Shown in pieces: positions 1 through 7,105 of a stretch of DNA of 17,672 nt (positions are counted from its first letter, which is position 1; each line of letters begins with the position of its first letter). The DNA comes from Caulobacteraceae bacterium (GTDB lineage Bacteria; Pseudomonadota; Alphaproteobacteria; Caulobacterales; Caulobacteraceae): NCBI GenBank assembly GCA_947456005.1, contig CANGRP010000016.1:1-17672 (forward strand), in the 5' to 3' direction. The notes under the pieces were generated by a model, which saw only the letters and a list, made by a program, of their open reading frames with translations, was not told the DNA's origin and made no database searches. The position numbers and the translations under genes were made by a program.

Positions 1-1
1 C

Positions 2-1783
2 CTCGACAAGGAGGCCCTGAAGGCCAAGTACCGGGCCGAGCGCGACAAGCGCCTGCGCGCCGACGGCAATGACCAGTACATCCGCGTCGCCGGGGTCTTC
101 TCCGGCTATCTCGATGATCCCTACACGCCCTTCCAGCCAAGGGAGCCCAAGACCGACCACGTGGAGTTCGCCTTCATCGGCGGCGGCTTCGCCGGCCTGG
201 TCGCCGGCGCCCGCCTGGTCGAGGCCGGCATCACGGACGTGCGCATCATCGAGAAGGGCGGCGACTTCGGCGGCACCTGGTACTGGAACCGCTATCCCGG
301 CGCCCAGTGCGACACCGCCTCGATGATCTACATGCCCCTCCTGGAGGAGACGGGCCATATCCCGCGGGAGAAGTACGCCCACGCCCCCGAGATCCTCGAG
401 CAGTGCCAGCGCATCGGCCGCAAGTACAATCTCTACGACAACGCCCTCTTCCACACCGAGGTGAAGGACCTGACCTGGGACGAGGCGAACGACGTCTGGA
501 TCATCACCACCAACCGCGACGACCGGTTCACGGCGCGCTTCCTGGGCTCAGGCACCGGCCCGCTGCACGTGCCCAAGCTGCCCGGCATACCGGGCATCGA
601 GACCTTCAAGGGCCATTCCTTCCACACCAGCCGCTGGGACTATGACTACACCGGCGGCGATCCCCTGGGCGCGCCGCTCTCGAAGCTCGGCGACAAGCGG
701 GTCGCCATCATCGGCACCGGCGCCACGGCGGTGCAGTGCGTCCCGCATCTCGCCAAGGCCTGCAAGGAACTCCTGGTCTTCCAGCGCACGCCATCCTCGG
801 TGGACGTCCGCGCCAACGCCCCGATCGATCCCGAATGGTTCGCCTCCATCGCCACCCCCGGCTGGCAGCAGCGCTGGCTGGAGAACTTCACCGAGAACCA
901 GGCGGGCGGCGGCGCCGAGGAGGACCTGGTCCAGGACGGCTGGACCGACCTGTCCCGCCGCATCCGCGAGAAGATGAAGACCATACCGCGGGAGCAGATG
1001 AGCCCGCAGGCCATGCTGGCCGCCTTCGAGGACTCCGACTTCGAGAAGATGGAGGAGATCCGCGCCCGGGTGGATTCCATCGTCGGCGACACGCAGACGG
1101 CCCAGGACCTCAAGGCCTGGTACCGCCAGCTCTGCAAGCGGCCCTGCTTCCATGACGCCTACCTGCAGGCCTTCAACGAGCCCTCCACCCGCCTCATCGA
1201 CACGGACGGAAAGGGTGTGGAGCGCATCACCGAGACCGGAGTCGTCGTGGCGGGGGTGGAGTATCCCGTCGACTGCATCATCTACGCTTCGGGCTTCGAG
1301 GTGGGCACCGACTACACCCGGCGCACCGGCTTCGACCTCACCGGCGTGGACGGCCTGAAGCTGTCGCAGGCCTGGAGCGACGGTATGCGCTCCCTGCACG
1401 GCCTGCACGTCCAGGGCTTCCCCAACGCCTTCTTCGTCCAGCCGACGCAGGGCGCGAACCTGATCTCCAACGTCCCCCACAACCTCACGGACTCCGGGCG
1501 CACCATCGCCACGGTCGTCGCCGAGGCCAAGCGGCGGGGCGCCACCCGGGTGGAGGTCGCGCAGGAGGCGCAGGACGCCTGGGTGGCCCTGCTGCTGACA
1601 GGCCCCGGGCGGATGATGATGGGCTCCTCCGACTGCACTCCGGGCTACTACAACAACGAGGGCCAGGCCCTGGGGCCGGGGGCGAAGTACAGTGTCGGCT
1701 ATCCGGCCGGCGCCAGCGCCTTCTTCCGCTACATCGACGGCTGGAGGAAGTCCGGGACATTCGAGGGGCTGGAGTTCGCCTGA
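2..1783 (+). CDS. Baeyer-Villiger flavoprotein monooxygenase (5' end missing)
   Basis: The reading frame is open from the first bases of the window, and the residues before the internal GTG at 161 (LDKEALKAKYRAERDKRLRA...) look like the N-terminal extension of larger Baeyer-Villiger monooxygenases such as the cyclopentadecanone type. The gene therefore starts upstream; 593 residues are visible. An FAD-binding glycine motif GGGFAG lies at 179-196, followed by GGTWYWNRYPGAQCD. The family fingerprint FxGxxxHxxxW(D) is complete at 605-640 (F, G, H, W, D all present), and the NADPH-binding GTGATA is at 713-730. Enzymes of this family insert one oxygen next to a ketone using NADPH, FAD and O2, giving an ester or lactone; they are cytoplasmic. 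The substrate cannot be read from sequence. A hydrolase gene follows after 44 bases, suggesting one operon. Family assignment is very secure. Confidence 0.95.
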   Translation, partial: LDKEALKAKYRAERDKRLRADGNDQYIRVAGVFSGYLDDPYTPFQPREPKTDHVEFAFIGGGFAGLVAGARLVEAGITDVRIIEKGGDFGGTWYWNRYPGAQCDTASMIYMPLLEETGHIPREKYAHAPEILEQCQRIGRKYNLYDNALFHTEVKDLTWDEANDVWIITTNRDDRFTARFLGSGTGPLHVPKLPGIPGIETFKGHSFHTSRWDYDYTGGDPLGAPLSKLGDKRVAIIGTGATAVQCVPHLAKACKELLVFQRTPSSVDVRANAPIDPEWFASIATPGWQQRWLENFTENQAGGGAEEDLVQDGWTDLSRRIREKMKTIPREQMSPQAMLAAFEDSDFEKMEEIRARVDSIVGDTQTAQDLKAWYRQLCKRPCFHDAYLQAFNEPSTRLIDTDGKGVERITETGVVVAGVEYPVDCIIYASGFEVGTDYTRRTGFDLTGVDGLKLSQAWSDGMRSLHGLHVQGFPNAFFVQPTQGANLISNVPHNLTDSGRTIATVVAEAKRRGATRVEVAQEAQDAWVALLLTGPGRMMMGSSDCTPGYYNNEGQALGPGAKYSVGYPAGASAFFRYIDGWRKSGTFEGLEFA

Positions 1784-1827
1784 GGCTCGCCGCCGATCGC
1801 CCTGACGCCATACGCCCGGAGTTCCCG

Positions 1828-3039
1828 ATGCGTCTCTTCGCCGTCCTCGCCCTGGCCGCCGCCCTGGCCGGCCCCGCCTCTGCGTCCTCCCTGCAGGGGG
1901 ATGGCGACGTGCCGGACTTCTACGCCTGGTCCGGCAAGGTGAAGGGCAAGCCTGGAAAGCTCCTGCGCCAGGAGCCCCTGGCCCCGGCCCTCGTGCTCGA
2001 CGGCGCCGCCTCGGGCGCACGCATCCTCTACACCTCAACCGAGGGTCTGGGCGGCAAGGATCGGGTTGTGGTCTCCGGCGCGGTCTTCCTGCCCAAGGGC
2101 GAGGCGCCCAAGGGGGGCTGGCCCCTGCTGGCCTGGGCCCACGGCACAGTCGGCGTGGCCGACATCTGCGCCCCGTCCTTTGCCGGTCGCAGCCCGCGGG
2201 ACAAGACCTATCTCGGCTACTGGCTGTCGAAGGGCTATGCGGTCGTGGCCAGCGACTACCAGGGCCTGGGCGTCCCGGGAGGCCATCCCTACCTCGCCAC
2301 CCGGCCCGCAGCCTACAGCATGCTGGATTCCGTCCGGGCCGTGCAGAAGGGGGGCTTCCCGGTCTCCCGCAGCGTGGTCCTGATCGGCCAGTCCCAGGGC
2401 GGCGGCGCGGCCTTCGCCACCGCCGCCTACGCCCCATCCTACGCCCCCGAGCTCGACATCCGAGGTACGGTGGCCACAGGCACGCCCTACTTCTCGCCTG
2501 AGGCCCAGGCCGCCCTCCAGGCCGCCCGCCCGCGGGACGCCGTCGACCCGACCCTGGGCTACAACTTCCTGATCCACAGCCTGCTGGAGCAGATCGATCC
2601 CGGCTTCCGGGTCGAGGACTATGTGACCGATGCGGCCCTGCCCCTCGCGCGCTCCGTCGCCACCACCTGCTTTGGCGAGCTGGCCAGCGCGGTCGTACGC
2701 GGCGGCTGGACCTTCAACCGCGCCTACAAGGCCGACCCGGCCGACCGGATGCTCCCCGCCTACGCCCTGATGGGCTACCCGACCCTGAAGGTCCCCACGC
2801 CCGTCTTCATGGGTACGGGGGGCGCCGACCGCGACGTGCCGCCCGGCATGCAGCTCAGCCTCGCCGCCGACGCCTGCAAGGCCGGGACGGTGATCCAGTC
2901 CCACGTCTATCCGGGGCTCGATCACTCCGGGGCCGTGAACGGTTCGACCCGGGAGTCCTCCGCCTTCGTGGAGGCGGTCTTCGCCGGCAAGCCGGTGGCG
3001 AGCAACTGCAAGTCCCTGCCGACTCCGCCCCCCACCTGA
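1828..3039 (+). CDS. secreted alpha/beta hydrolase, lipase-like
   Basis: 403 residues. The first ~20 residues form a signal peptide (MRLF, Ala/Leu core, ASA-S cleavage region), so the enzyme is probably periplasmic or secreted. Alpha/beta-hydrolase marks are HGTVG (105-109, oxyanion region), the nucleophile elbow GQSQG with Ser189, a likely acid at Asp334 or Asp336 (GGADRDVPPG) and His366 (GLDHSG). Size and layout fit the secretory lipase (LIP) family, which hydrolyses esters. The start is supported by GGAG six bases upstream of the ATG at 1828. It sits 44 bases after the monooxygenase and 21 before the epoxide hydrolase gene, so a shared transcript is likely. An ester- or lactone-cleaving role after Baeyer-Villiger oxidation is plausible but inferred, and export to the periplasm argues that it may instead act on an incoming ester. 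Confidence 0.85.
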   Translation: MRLFAVLALAAALAGPASASSLQGDGDVPDFYAWSGKVKGKPGKLLRQEPLAPALVLDGAASGARILYTSTEGLGGKDRVVVSGAVFLPKGEAPKGGWPLLAWAHGTVGVADICAPSFAGRSPRDKTYLGYWLSKGYAVVASDYQGLGVPGGHPYLATRPAAYSMLDSVRAVQKGGFPVSRSVVLIGQSQGGGAAFATAAYAPSYAPELDIRGTVATGTPYFSPEAQAALQAARPRDAVDPTLGYNFLIHSLLEQIDPGFRVEDYVTDAALPLARSVATTCFGELASAVVRGGWTFNRAYKADPADRMLPAYALMGYPTLKVPTPVFMGTGGADRDVPPGMQLSLAADACKAGTVIQSHVYPGLDHSGAVNGSTRESSAFVEAVFAGKPVASNCKSLPTPPPT

Positions 3040-3060
3040 TCCACGAGCCCGGGAGTTCAC

Positions 3061-3432
3061 ATGTCCGACGCCGCCCAAGCCGTCCGCGACTTCATTGACG
3101 CCTGGCCCCGCCTGGACCCGGATGAACTGGCCGGCTGGTTCACCGAGGATGGCGTCTACCACAACATGCCCTCTGGCCCGGTCCAGGGCCGAGAGACCAT
3201 CCGCGGCTTCATCGCCGGCTTCATCCGCCCCTGGGCCGAGACCCGCTGGGAGGTCGTCTCCCTCGTCGCCGACGGTGACACGGTGATCGCCGAGCGCATC
3301 GATCGCATCCGCGTCGGCGAGAAATGGATCGAACTGCCCTGCTGCGGCGTCTTCCACCTGAGGGACGGCAGGATCGCCCTCTGGAAGGACTATTTCGACC
3401 TGCCCACCTACACCCGGGCCCTGGCGGGGTAG
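3061..3432 (+). CDS. limonene-1,2-epoxide hydrolase family protein (SnoaL/NTF2-like fold)
   Basis: 123 residues, a single cone-shaped NTF2-like domain. It aligns by eye with Rhodococcus limonene-1,2-epoxide hydrolase: YHNMP (33-37) matches YQNMP, ERIDRIRVG (78-86) matches the ERVD segment, and GVFHL...WKDYFDL (96-114) matches GVFQL...WRDYFDL. The Asp-Arg-Asp catalytic set (Arg79, Asp81, Asp110) and the water-positioning Tyr33 and Asn35 are all present, so it is probably an active epoxide hydrolase rather than a generic SnoaL protein. Such enzymes open an epoxide to a diol in one step without a covalent intermediate. The ATG is preceded by GGGAG at 3051-3055. It is the third gene after the monooxygenase and hydrolase and probably their co-transcript. 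The natural substrate, terpene or other, is not determined. Confidence 0.88.
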   Translation: MSDAAQAVRDFIDAWPRLDPDELAGWFTEDGVYHNMPSGPVQGRETIRGFIAGFIRPWAETRWEVVSLVADGDTVIAERIDRIRVGEKWIELPCCGVFHLRDGRIALWKDYFDLPTYTRALAG

Positions 3433-3450
3433 GGGCGCCGATCCCTCAGC

Positions 3451-3479
3451 TAGACCTCAGGCCCTTCCAATTGTAATAT
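3451..3479 (+). promoter_or_regulatory. candidate sigma70 promoter of the toxin-antitoxin pair
   Basis: TAGACC (3451-3456) and TAATAT (3474-3479) are separated by 17 bases and lie about 30 bases before the toxin start. Both boxes are imperfect but the spacing is ideal, and this is an AT-rich patch in GC-rich DNA. The -10 box runs into the palindrome at 3478, as expected for an autoregulated promoter. Read by eye only. Confidence 0.5.
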
Positions 3480-3506
3480 CTCCGAAGATGTGACATCACC
3501 GGAGAT
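3478..3506. promoter_or_regulatory. 29-bp palindromic operator of the toxin-antitoxin operon
   Basis: Centred on 3492, the arms are ATCTCCG (3478-3484) with CGGAGAT (3500-3506) outside and GATGT (3487-3491) with ACATC (3493-3497) inside. Twelve of fourteen base pairs match; only 3485/3499 and 3486/3498 do not. It overlaps the end of the putative -10 box and the toxin ribosome binding site (GGAG, 3501-3504). RHH antitoxins commonly repress their own operon by binding such sites, so it is the likely autoregulatory operator. CATCAC/GTGATG (3494-3499/3507-3512) forms a second, overlapping dyad. Confidence 0.65.
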
Positions 3507-3509
3507 GTG

Positions 3510-3932
3510 ATGCGCGCTGTGCTCGACACCTCTGTGCTGGTGGCCGCGCTCCGGAGTCGAACCGGAGCCAGCAACCTGATCCTGCGGCGTGTCGCGGAGG
3601 GCGACCTGCGTCCGGTTGTGACCACGCCGCTCTGGCTTGAGTATGAGGCGGTCCTTACCCGGCCGGAACACCAACTCGTCCACGGGCTTACGCCCGCCGA
3701 GATCCAGAGATTCCTCGGGGCGTTCGCCAGTGCGTCCGAGGCGGTTGAGGTTCACTTTCGCTGGCGGCCGACGCTTCCTGATCCCTCTGACGAAATGGTT
3801 CTTGAAGCGGCGGTGAATGGCAGGTCACCGCTCCTGATTACGCACAATCCTCGGGACTTCCGGAGGGTGGATGTGAATTTCGGCGTAAGGGTCATCACCC
3901 CGGGCGCCTTCGTGAAGGAAATGTGGTCATGA
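3510..3932 (+). CDS. PIN-domain ribonuclease toxin (putative type II toxin)
   Basis: 140 residues when started at the ATG at 3510; an in-frame GTG lies just before it at 3507, but GGAG at 3501-3504 spaces better to 3510. The protein opens with MRAVLDTSVLVAAL, the classic PIN start with the metal-binding Asp6. Further expected acidic residues are Glu44 (LEYE), Asp91/Asp94 (DPSDEMVLEAA) and Asp116 (ITHNPRDF). This is the pattern of the putative PIN-family toxins of COG1569: metal-dependent ribonucleases that cut RNA and stop translation when unopposed. The stop codon overlaps the downstream antitoxin start by four bases (ATGA), so the two are translationally coupled. Toxin-before-antitoxin order is less usual than the reverse but known in several families. 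The RNA target is unknown. Confidence 0.85.
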   Translation: MRAVLDTSVLVAALRSRTGASNLILRRVAEGDLRPVVTTPLWLEYEAVLTRPEHQLVHGLTPAEIQRFLGAFASASEAVEVHFRWRPTLPDPSDEMVLEAAVNGRSPLLITHNPRDFRRVDVNFGVRVITPGAFVKEMWS

Positions 3933-4174
3933 GCAAGACCTCCTACCCCCTCAAACTCCCGCAATCGATCAAGGCGGCAGCTGCGCGATTGGCGAAGGAA
4001 GATGGGGTCTCCCTGAACCAATGGATCGCCGTGGCGGTGGCGGAAAAGGTGGGCGTCACGGAGACAGCCGCCGAGTTCCTGCATGGGAAGGCCGAGGGCG
4101 CCCAGCCCTCAGACCTGCTCGTCTTTCTCGATCGCGCCGCAGACGAGGCGCCCTCGCCTGAGGATGCGTGGTGA
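3929..4174 (+). CDS. RHH/HicB-like antitoxin
   Basis: 81 residues from the ATG at 3929, which overlaps the toxin stop as ATGA and has AAGGAA at 3915-3920 as ribosome binding site; an in-frame GTG at 3923 is a weaker alternative. The N-terminal part, YPLKLPQSIKAAAARLAKED followed by GVSLNQWIAVAVAEKVG, is the beta-strand/helix/helix pattern of Arc/CopG-type ribbon-helix-helix domains often annotated as HicB-family antitoxin. The last ~30 residues are acidic and proline-containing (DRAADEAPSPEDAW), suited to wrapping around the toxin. It should neutralise the PIN toxin and bind the upstream palindrome. The family call rests on pattern and partner; without a profile search it could be called simply CopG-like. 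Confidence 0.8.
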   Translation: MSKTSYPLKLPQSIKAAAARLAKEDGVSLNQWIAVAVAEKVGVTETAAEFLHGKAEGAQPSDLLVFLDRAADEAPSPEDAW

Positions 4175-4201
4175 CTGTCGACTGACGCCGTCCCAGTCCC
4201 C

Positions 4202-4402
4202 CACCTCACCCCGCCAGCTGCGCCTTCCGCTCGCGGCGGCGGCGGGTCAGGACGTGCTCGGTGTAGCCGTTGGGTTGGGCCCGGCCCTCGAAGACCAGTT
4301 CCAGCGCCGCCTGGAAGGCCACGCTGTCCGGATTTCCCGCCATCGGCGAATAGGCCGCATCGCCGGCGTTCTGGCCGTCCACCACCGCCGCCATGCGGGC
4401 GA
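4202..4402. repeat. left copy of 201-bp direct repeat (glcB 3' end)
   Basis: Aligns without gaps to 10101-10301 with 15 mismatches by my count (about 92.5% identity). The match begins four bases past the glcB stop and ends abruptly at 4402. Both copies have the same orientation and enclose about 5.7 kb of compositionally different DNA, so they mark the ends of an inserted segment. Confidence 0.9.
4206..4402 (-). pseudogene. orphan 3' fragment of malate synthase G
   Basis: The minus strand from 4394 to 4206 encodes 62 residues, MAAVVDGQNAGDAAY... to ...ERKAQLAG and stop, matching the last 62 residues of the intact glcB ending at 10105 with three substitutions (Gly/Ser, Asn/Arg, Ala/Val). It lacks all catalytic residues and the rest of the enzyme, so it is a gene remnant, not a functional gene. 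Most of the 15 base differences are silent, which suggests the two copies diverged in functional genes before being brought together, for example in a related strain. The Met at 4394 is an internal Met in the full protein, not a real start. Confidence 0.88.
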
Positions 4403-4552
4403 GGGGCGGGGTGAGCAGGGCAGGCTGCCCGTCTGTGCCTCGCCCGAGGCGTTACGCCCCTTCATCCACTGGTCGCGCAGAGGGGCTGTCTGACTGGCGC
4501 CCGGCCACATCAATACATACCCAGATGTCATTCCCATGGACAGATGGACATA
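4403..4552. other. non-coding stretch at left end of island
   Basis: Between the glcB fragment and the candidate operator no credible gene is seen. The open minus-strand frame here is low-complexity and runs antisense into the fragment. The sequence holds a 13-base dyad GGGCAG-G-CTGCCC (4418-4430) without a T-tract. The TGGACA motifs at 4537-4542 and 4545-4550 could serve as a -35 element for the receptor gene, but I see no convincing -10 partner. Confidence 0.4.
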
Positions 4553-4576
4553 TCTGACACATACGTAGGTGTCAGA
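4553..4576. promoter_or_regulatory. 24-bp near-perfect palindrome, candidate TetR-family operator
   Basis: Arms TCTGACAC (4553-4560) and GTGTCAGA (4569-4576) surround a central TACGTA (4562-4567), which is itself a palindrome. Only the 4561/4568 pair is mismatched, so 22 of 24 bases obey the dyad. It lies 64 bases before the receptor start, inside the likely promoter. Length, symmetry and position suit a TetR-type dimer site, and a double TetR regulator is encoded at the other end of the same gene group. Binding is inferred. Confidence 0.65.
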
Positions 4577-4639
4577 ACATGAGTCCTGTCGGGTGCGAGG
4601 CATCGCCTGCGGCGGGACCGGCCAGTCGGAGGGATTCCC

Positions 4640-7033
4640 GTGAAACTCAGAGCTCAGCTCCTCGTATTCTCCTGCATTACCTCGATGGCGGCGCTGCCGG
4701 CATGGGCGCAGTCCTCGGATTCCTCTGGCCCCCAAGCCGGCGCGGGTCGGCCTGTCGCCGAAGCGGACTCCACAGTCGAGGCCATTGTGGTCACCGCAAG
4801 AAAGCGGGACGAACGGCTGCAGGATGTTCCGGTCGCGGTCACCGCCTTTGGCAGGGATGACATCCAGCGCTACAAGCTGAACAGCGTTGACGAGCTGACT
4901 AGACTGACGCCCGGTTTGCAGACGGCCGAGTCTGCGGTTTCGTCCGGCGGCTCAATCTCCTTGCGCGGCATAGGAAGTGGATCGACAAATTATCTGGGCG
5001 ACCAGGCGGTCTCTATCAACGTCGACGGTATGCAGGTCGGTACCCTGAACATCCGAAAGACGGCGCAGATCGACATGGCGCAGATCGAGGTGCTTCGGGG
5101 GCCCCAGGCGCTATTCTTCGGGAAGAACAGCCCAGGCGGCGTAATCTCCTTCAAGACCGCCGATCCGAAAGCCTATCGGGAAGGCGAAGTCAGCGCTGGC
5201 TTCGAAGCCGTTTCCGGTGACGCATATGTCCAAGGGATCATCTCGGGGCCTGTTTCCGACACGCTCCTTGTCAGGCTCGCTGCGCGGTACACACGGCTGG
5301 ACGGCTACTTCAATCTGAAGTCCGTCCCGGCCAATGGCGACCCTCTCATCGTGCCGGCAAGCGTGGATGAGTATCCTGTTGGCGATGAGTACTTCAGTCG
5401 CCTGACCGTGATCGCGGAACCTACGAACAATCTGAAGATTAACGCCAAACTGACCTACTACGAATCCGAGGTCAAAGGTGGTTCTGCGACGATCGGTCAA
5501 CGGGTCGCCTGCCCGCAGGGTGCGCCGCAATTGCAACCCCTGCACCCCTGCGTGGCCGACCGGGATATCTACGTCGGTGGAGGTCTGGCCGTGGCGTCGA
5601 CTCTGGTTCCAGGCTCGCCGACGTCAGATCAACTTGGGTTGCGGCACAACAAGCAGTTTCTTGGAACCGTGCAGGCTGACTACCAAATCTCTCCCGAACT
5701 GAAAGCAACCTCAGTGACAGGTTACTATTGGTTCGATGAAATCAACGCACATAACGCTACCGTTGGGCCCCGCGCCATTCTACTCGTCCCTTATCTTCCA
5801 TTCGAGATGAGGCAATTCACCCAAGAGCTCCGATTGATTTCCAGTTTTGAGTCGAAGTTGAACTTCACTGCAGGACTCTTTTATGAGGCGCGGGAAGCGT
5901 CGGGAGCTCAGGATGCTGTGTTTTTCATAGGTCCTGCTCCGATCGTAGTCGGTACCGAGCGTACACGGCAAGACCAAACAGCTTATTCAGCCTTTGGCCA
6001 AATCATCTGGAAGCCAGTCGATAATCTGGAATTATCAGGTGGTCTTAGGTATTCATTCGAGGAAAAAAGCATAGACTTTTTCTATAGAAATGCTGATGTG
6101 ACAGATCGCCTCAAGCGAGACAATATATCATTTCGGAACCTATCGCCGGAGTTGACGGCGTCTTATCGTCTCTCTCCCGATTTAATGGCTTTCGCTTCAT
6201 ATAAGCGAGGATTCAAGTCCGGTGGGTTCGACGCGGGTTTCACGAACGGCGCAGTCGGTCGCGCTGCGCCGAGGTCGTTCAGCAACACCTTCAATGAGGA
6301 AAAGGTTGATGGCCTTGAGGGCGGCCTCAAGGGATCGATCGGAGGCAGGATCTCGTTCAGCGCCACGGCGTACCGATATGAGTATAAGGATCTACAGGTC
6401 GGTGCGTATGACCCCGTATCCATCTCGTTCAAGGTATTGAATGCGGCAGCTGCCAGGATCCAAGGGCTTGAACTCGAGGGCAATTGGCGCACCCCGATCC
6501 GGGGCCTCTCTGCGCGAGCGACAGCCGCCTACAATGACGCCGTGTTCAAGAAATTCCTCTCCGGCTGCTATGTGGGGCAGACACCGGCTTTGGGATGTAA
6601 CAGAACGCAAAACCCTGCAAATGGAGTCTTCCAGGAACAGGACCTGTCTGGGCGGCGCATGAACAATGCACCGGAAATCACCGCATACGGTGGCCTTCTC
6701 TATAATTTCCCGTTTTCAGACCACATTGATGTAGACCTTAATCTTGATTTAGAGTATTCAGATAGCTTCATTACAAATCTGAGGCAGTCGCCATATGACA
6801 AGCAAGGCGCTTATACAAAGGTCAATATGGGTATCAGATTGACCAATGTCGAGCGAAACTGGGATTTGAGTTTGTTGGCTCGAAATCTGACGAATGAGTA
6901 CACCTATTCTAGCAGCGGAACGGTTACGTTCACCGGTAGCGGAAGCGGCGTCCCGAGTGCAAGACTGGGCGACACTAGCGCGCCTGTGAATCGGGGGCGG
7001 GAGGTCATGCTGGGCTTGGCCTATCGCTTCTAG
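4640..7033 (+). CDS. TonB-dependent outer-membrane receptor
   Basis: 797 residues. Translation starts at GTG 4640, supported by GGAGGG at 4628-4633 with six-base spacing and by a proper signal peptide directly after it (MKLRAQLLVF..., ending ALPAWA-Q near residue 24). A TonB-box-like segment AIVVTARKR follows near residue 50, then the plug domain (RLQDVPVAVTAF, LTRLTPGLQ, SLRGIG, IEVLRGPQALFFGKNSPGGVI), then a 22-strand-type barrel ending in the outer-membrane signature YRF. Such receptors use the TonB/ExbBD energy system to import substrates too large or scarce for porins. The ligand is unknown. The downstream esterase (72-base gap) and the operator at 4553-4576 suggest a regulated carbon-source uptake unit rather than iron uptake. 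GC content falls markedly after about 5700, so the gene itself looks mosaic or foreign. Confidence 0.93.
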   Translation: MKLRAQLLVFSCITSMAALPAWAQSSDSSGPQAGAGRPVAEADSTVEAIVVTARKRDERLQDVPVAVTAFGRDDIQRYKLNSVDELTRLTPGLQTAESAVSSGGSISLRGIGSGSTNYLGDQAVSINVDGMQVGTLNIRKTAQIDMAQIEVLRGPQALFFGKNSPGGVISFKTADPKAYREGEVSAGFEAVSGDAYVQGIISGPVSDTLLVRLAARYTRLDGYFNLKSVPANGDPLIVPASVDEYPVGDEYFSRLTVIAEPTNNLKINAKLTYYESEVKGGSATIGQRVACPQGAPQLQPLHPCVADRDIYVGGGLAVASTLVPGSPTSDQLGLRHNKQFLGTVQADYQISPELKATSVTGYYWFDEINAHNATVGPRAILLVPYLPFEMRQFTQELRLISSFESKLNFTAGLFYEAREASGAQDAVFFIGPAPIVVGTERTRQDQTAYSAFGQIIWKPVDNLELSGGLRYSFEEKSIDFFYRNADVTDRLKRDNISFRNLSPELTASYRLSPDLMAFASYKRGFKSGGFDAGFTNGAVGRAAPRSFSNTFNEEKVDGLEGGLKGSIGGRISFSATAYRYEYKDLQVGAYDPVSISFKVLNAAAARIQGLELEGNWRTPIRGLSARATAAYNDAVFKKFLSGCYVGQTPALGCNRTQNPANGVFQEQDLSGRRMNNAPEITAYGGLLYNFPFSDHIDVDLNLDLEYSDSFITNLRQSPYDKQGAYTKVNMGIRLTNVERNWDLSLLARNLTNEYTYSSSGTVTFTGSGSGVPSARLGDTSAPVNRGREVMLGLAYRF

Positions 7034-7105
7034 CTCGAGAGACAGAGGTTCCTGCGCGTTGGGGCCAACCTCCCCTTCGCGTCGGGATGACCGAAACAGA
7101 TTGGA

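Noticed and set aside
161..163. GTG at 161 as the start of the monooxygenase
   Set aside because: The frame continues upstream to the window edge with a family-like N-terminal extension, so the true start is outside the window.
548..2437. 629-codon open minus-strand frame
   Set aside because: Antisense shadow of the monooxygenase and hydrolase; Arg/Pro/Gly-rich with no domain, typical of GC-rich DNA.
2035..3357. 440-codon open minus-strand frame
   Set aside because: Antisense shadow of the lipase-like and epoxide hydrolase genes, whose catalytic motifs are intact on the plus strand.
4418..4430. Dyad GGGCAG-G-CTGCCC as a terminator
   Set aside because: Short, no T-tract on either strand, and not at the end of a functional gene.
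4247..4735. 162-codon minus-strand frame over the glcB fragment and operator
   Set aside because: Out of frame with the glcB remnant, crosses the palindrome and the receptor start, and has no recognisable domain.
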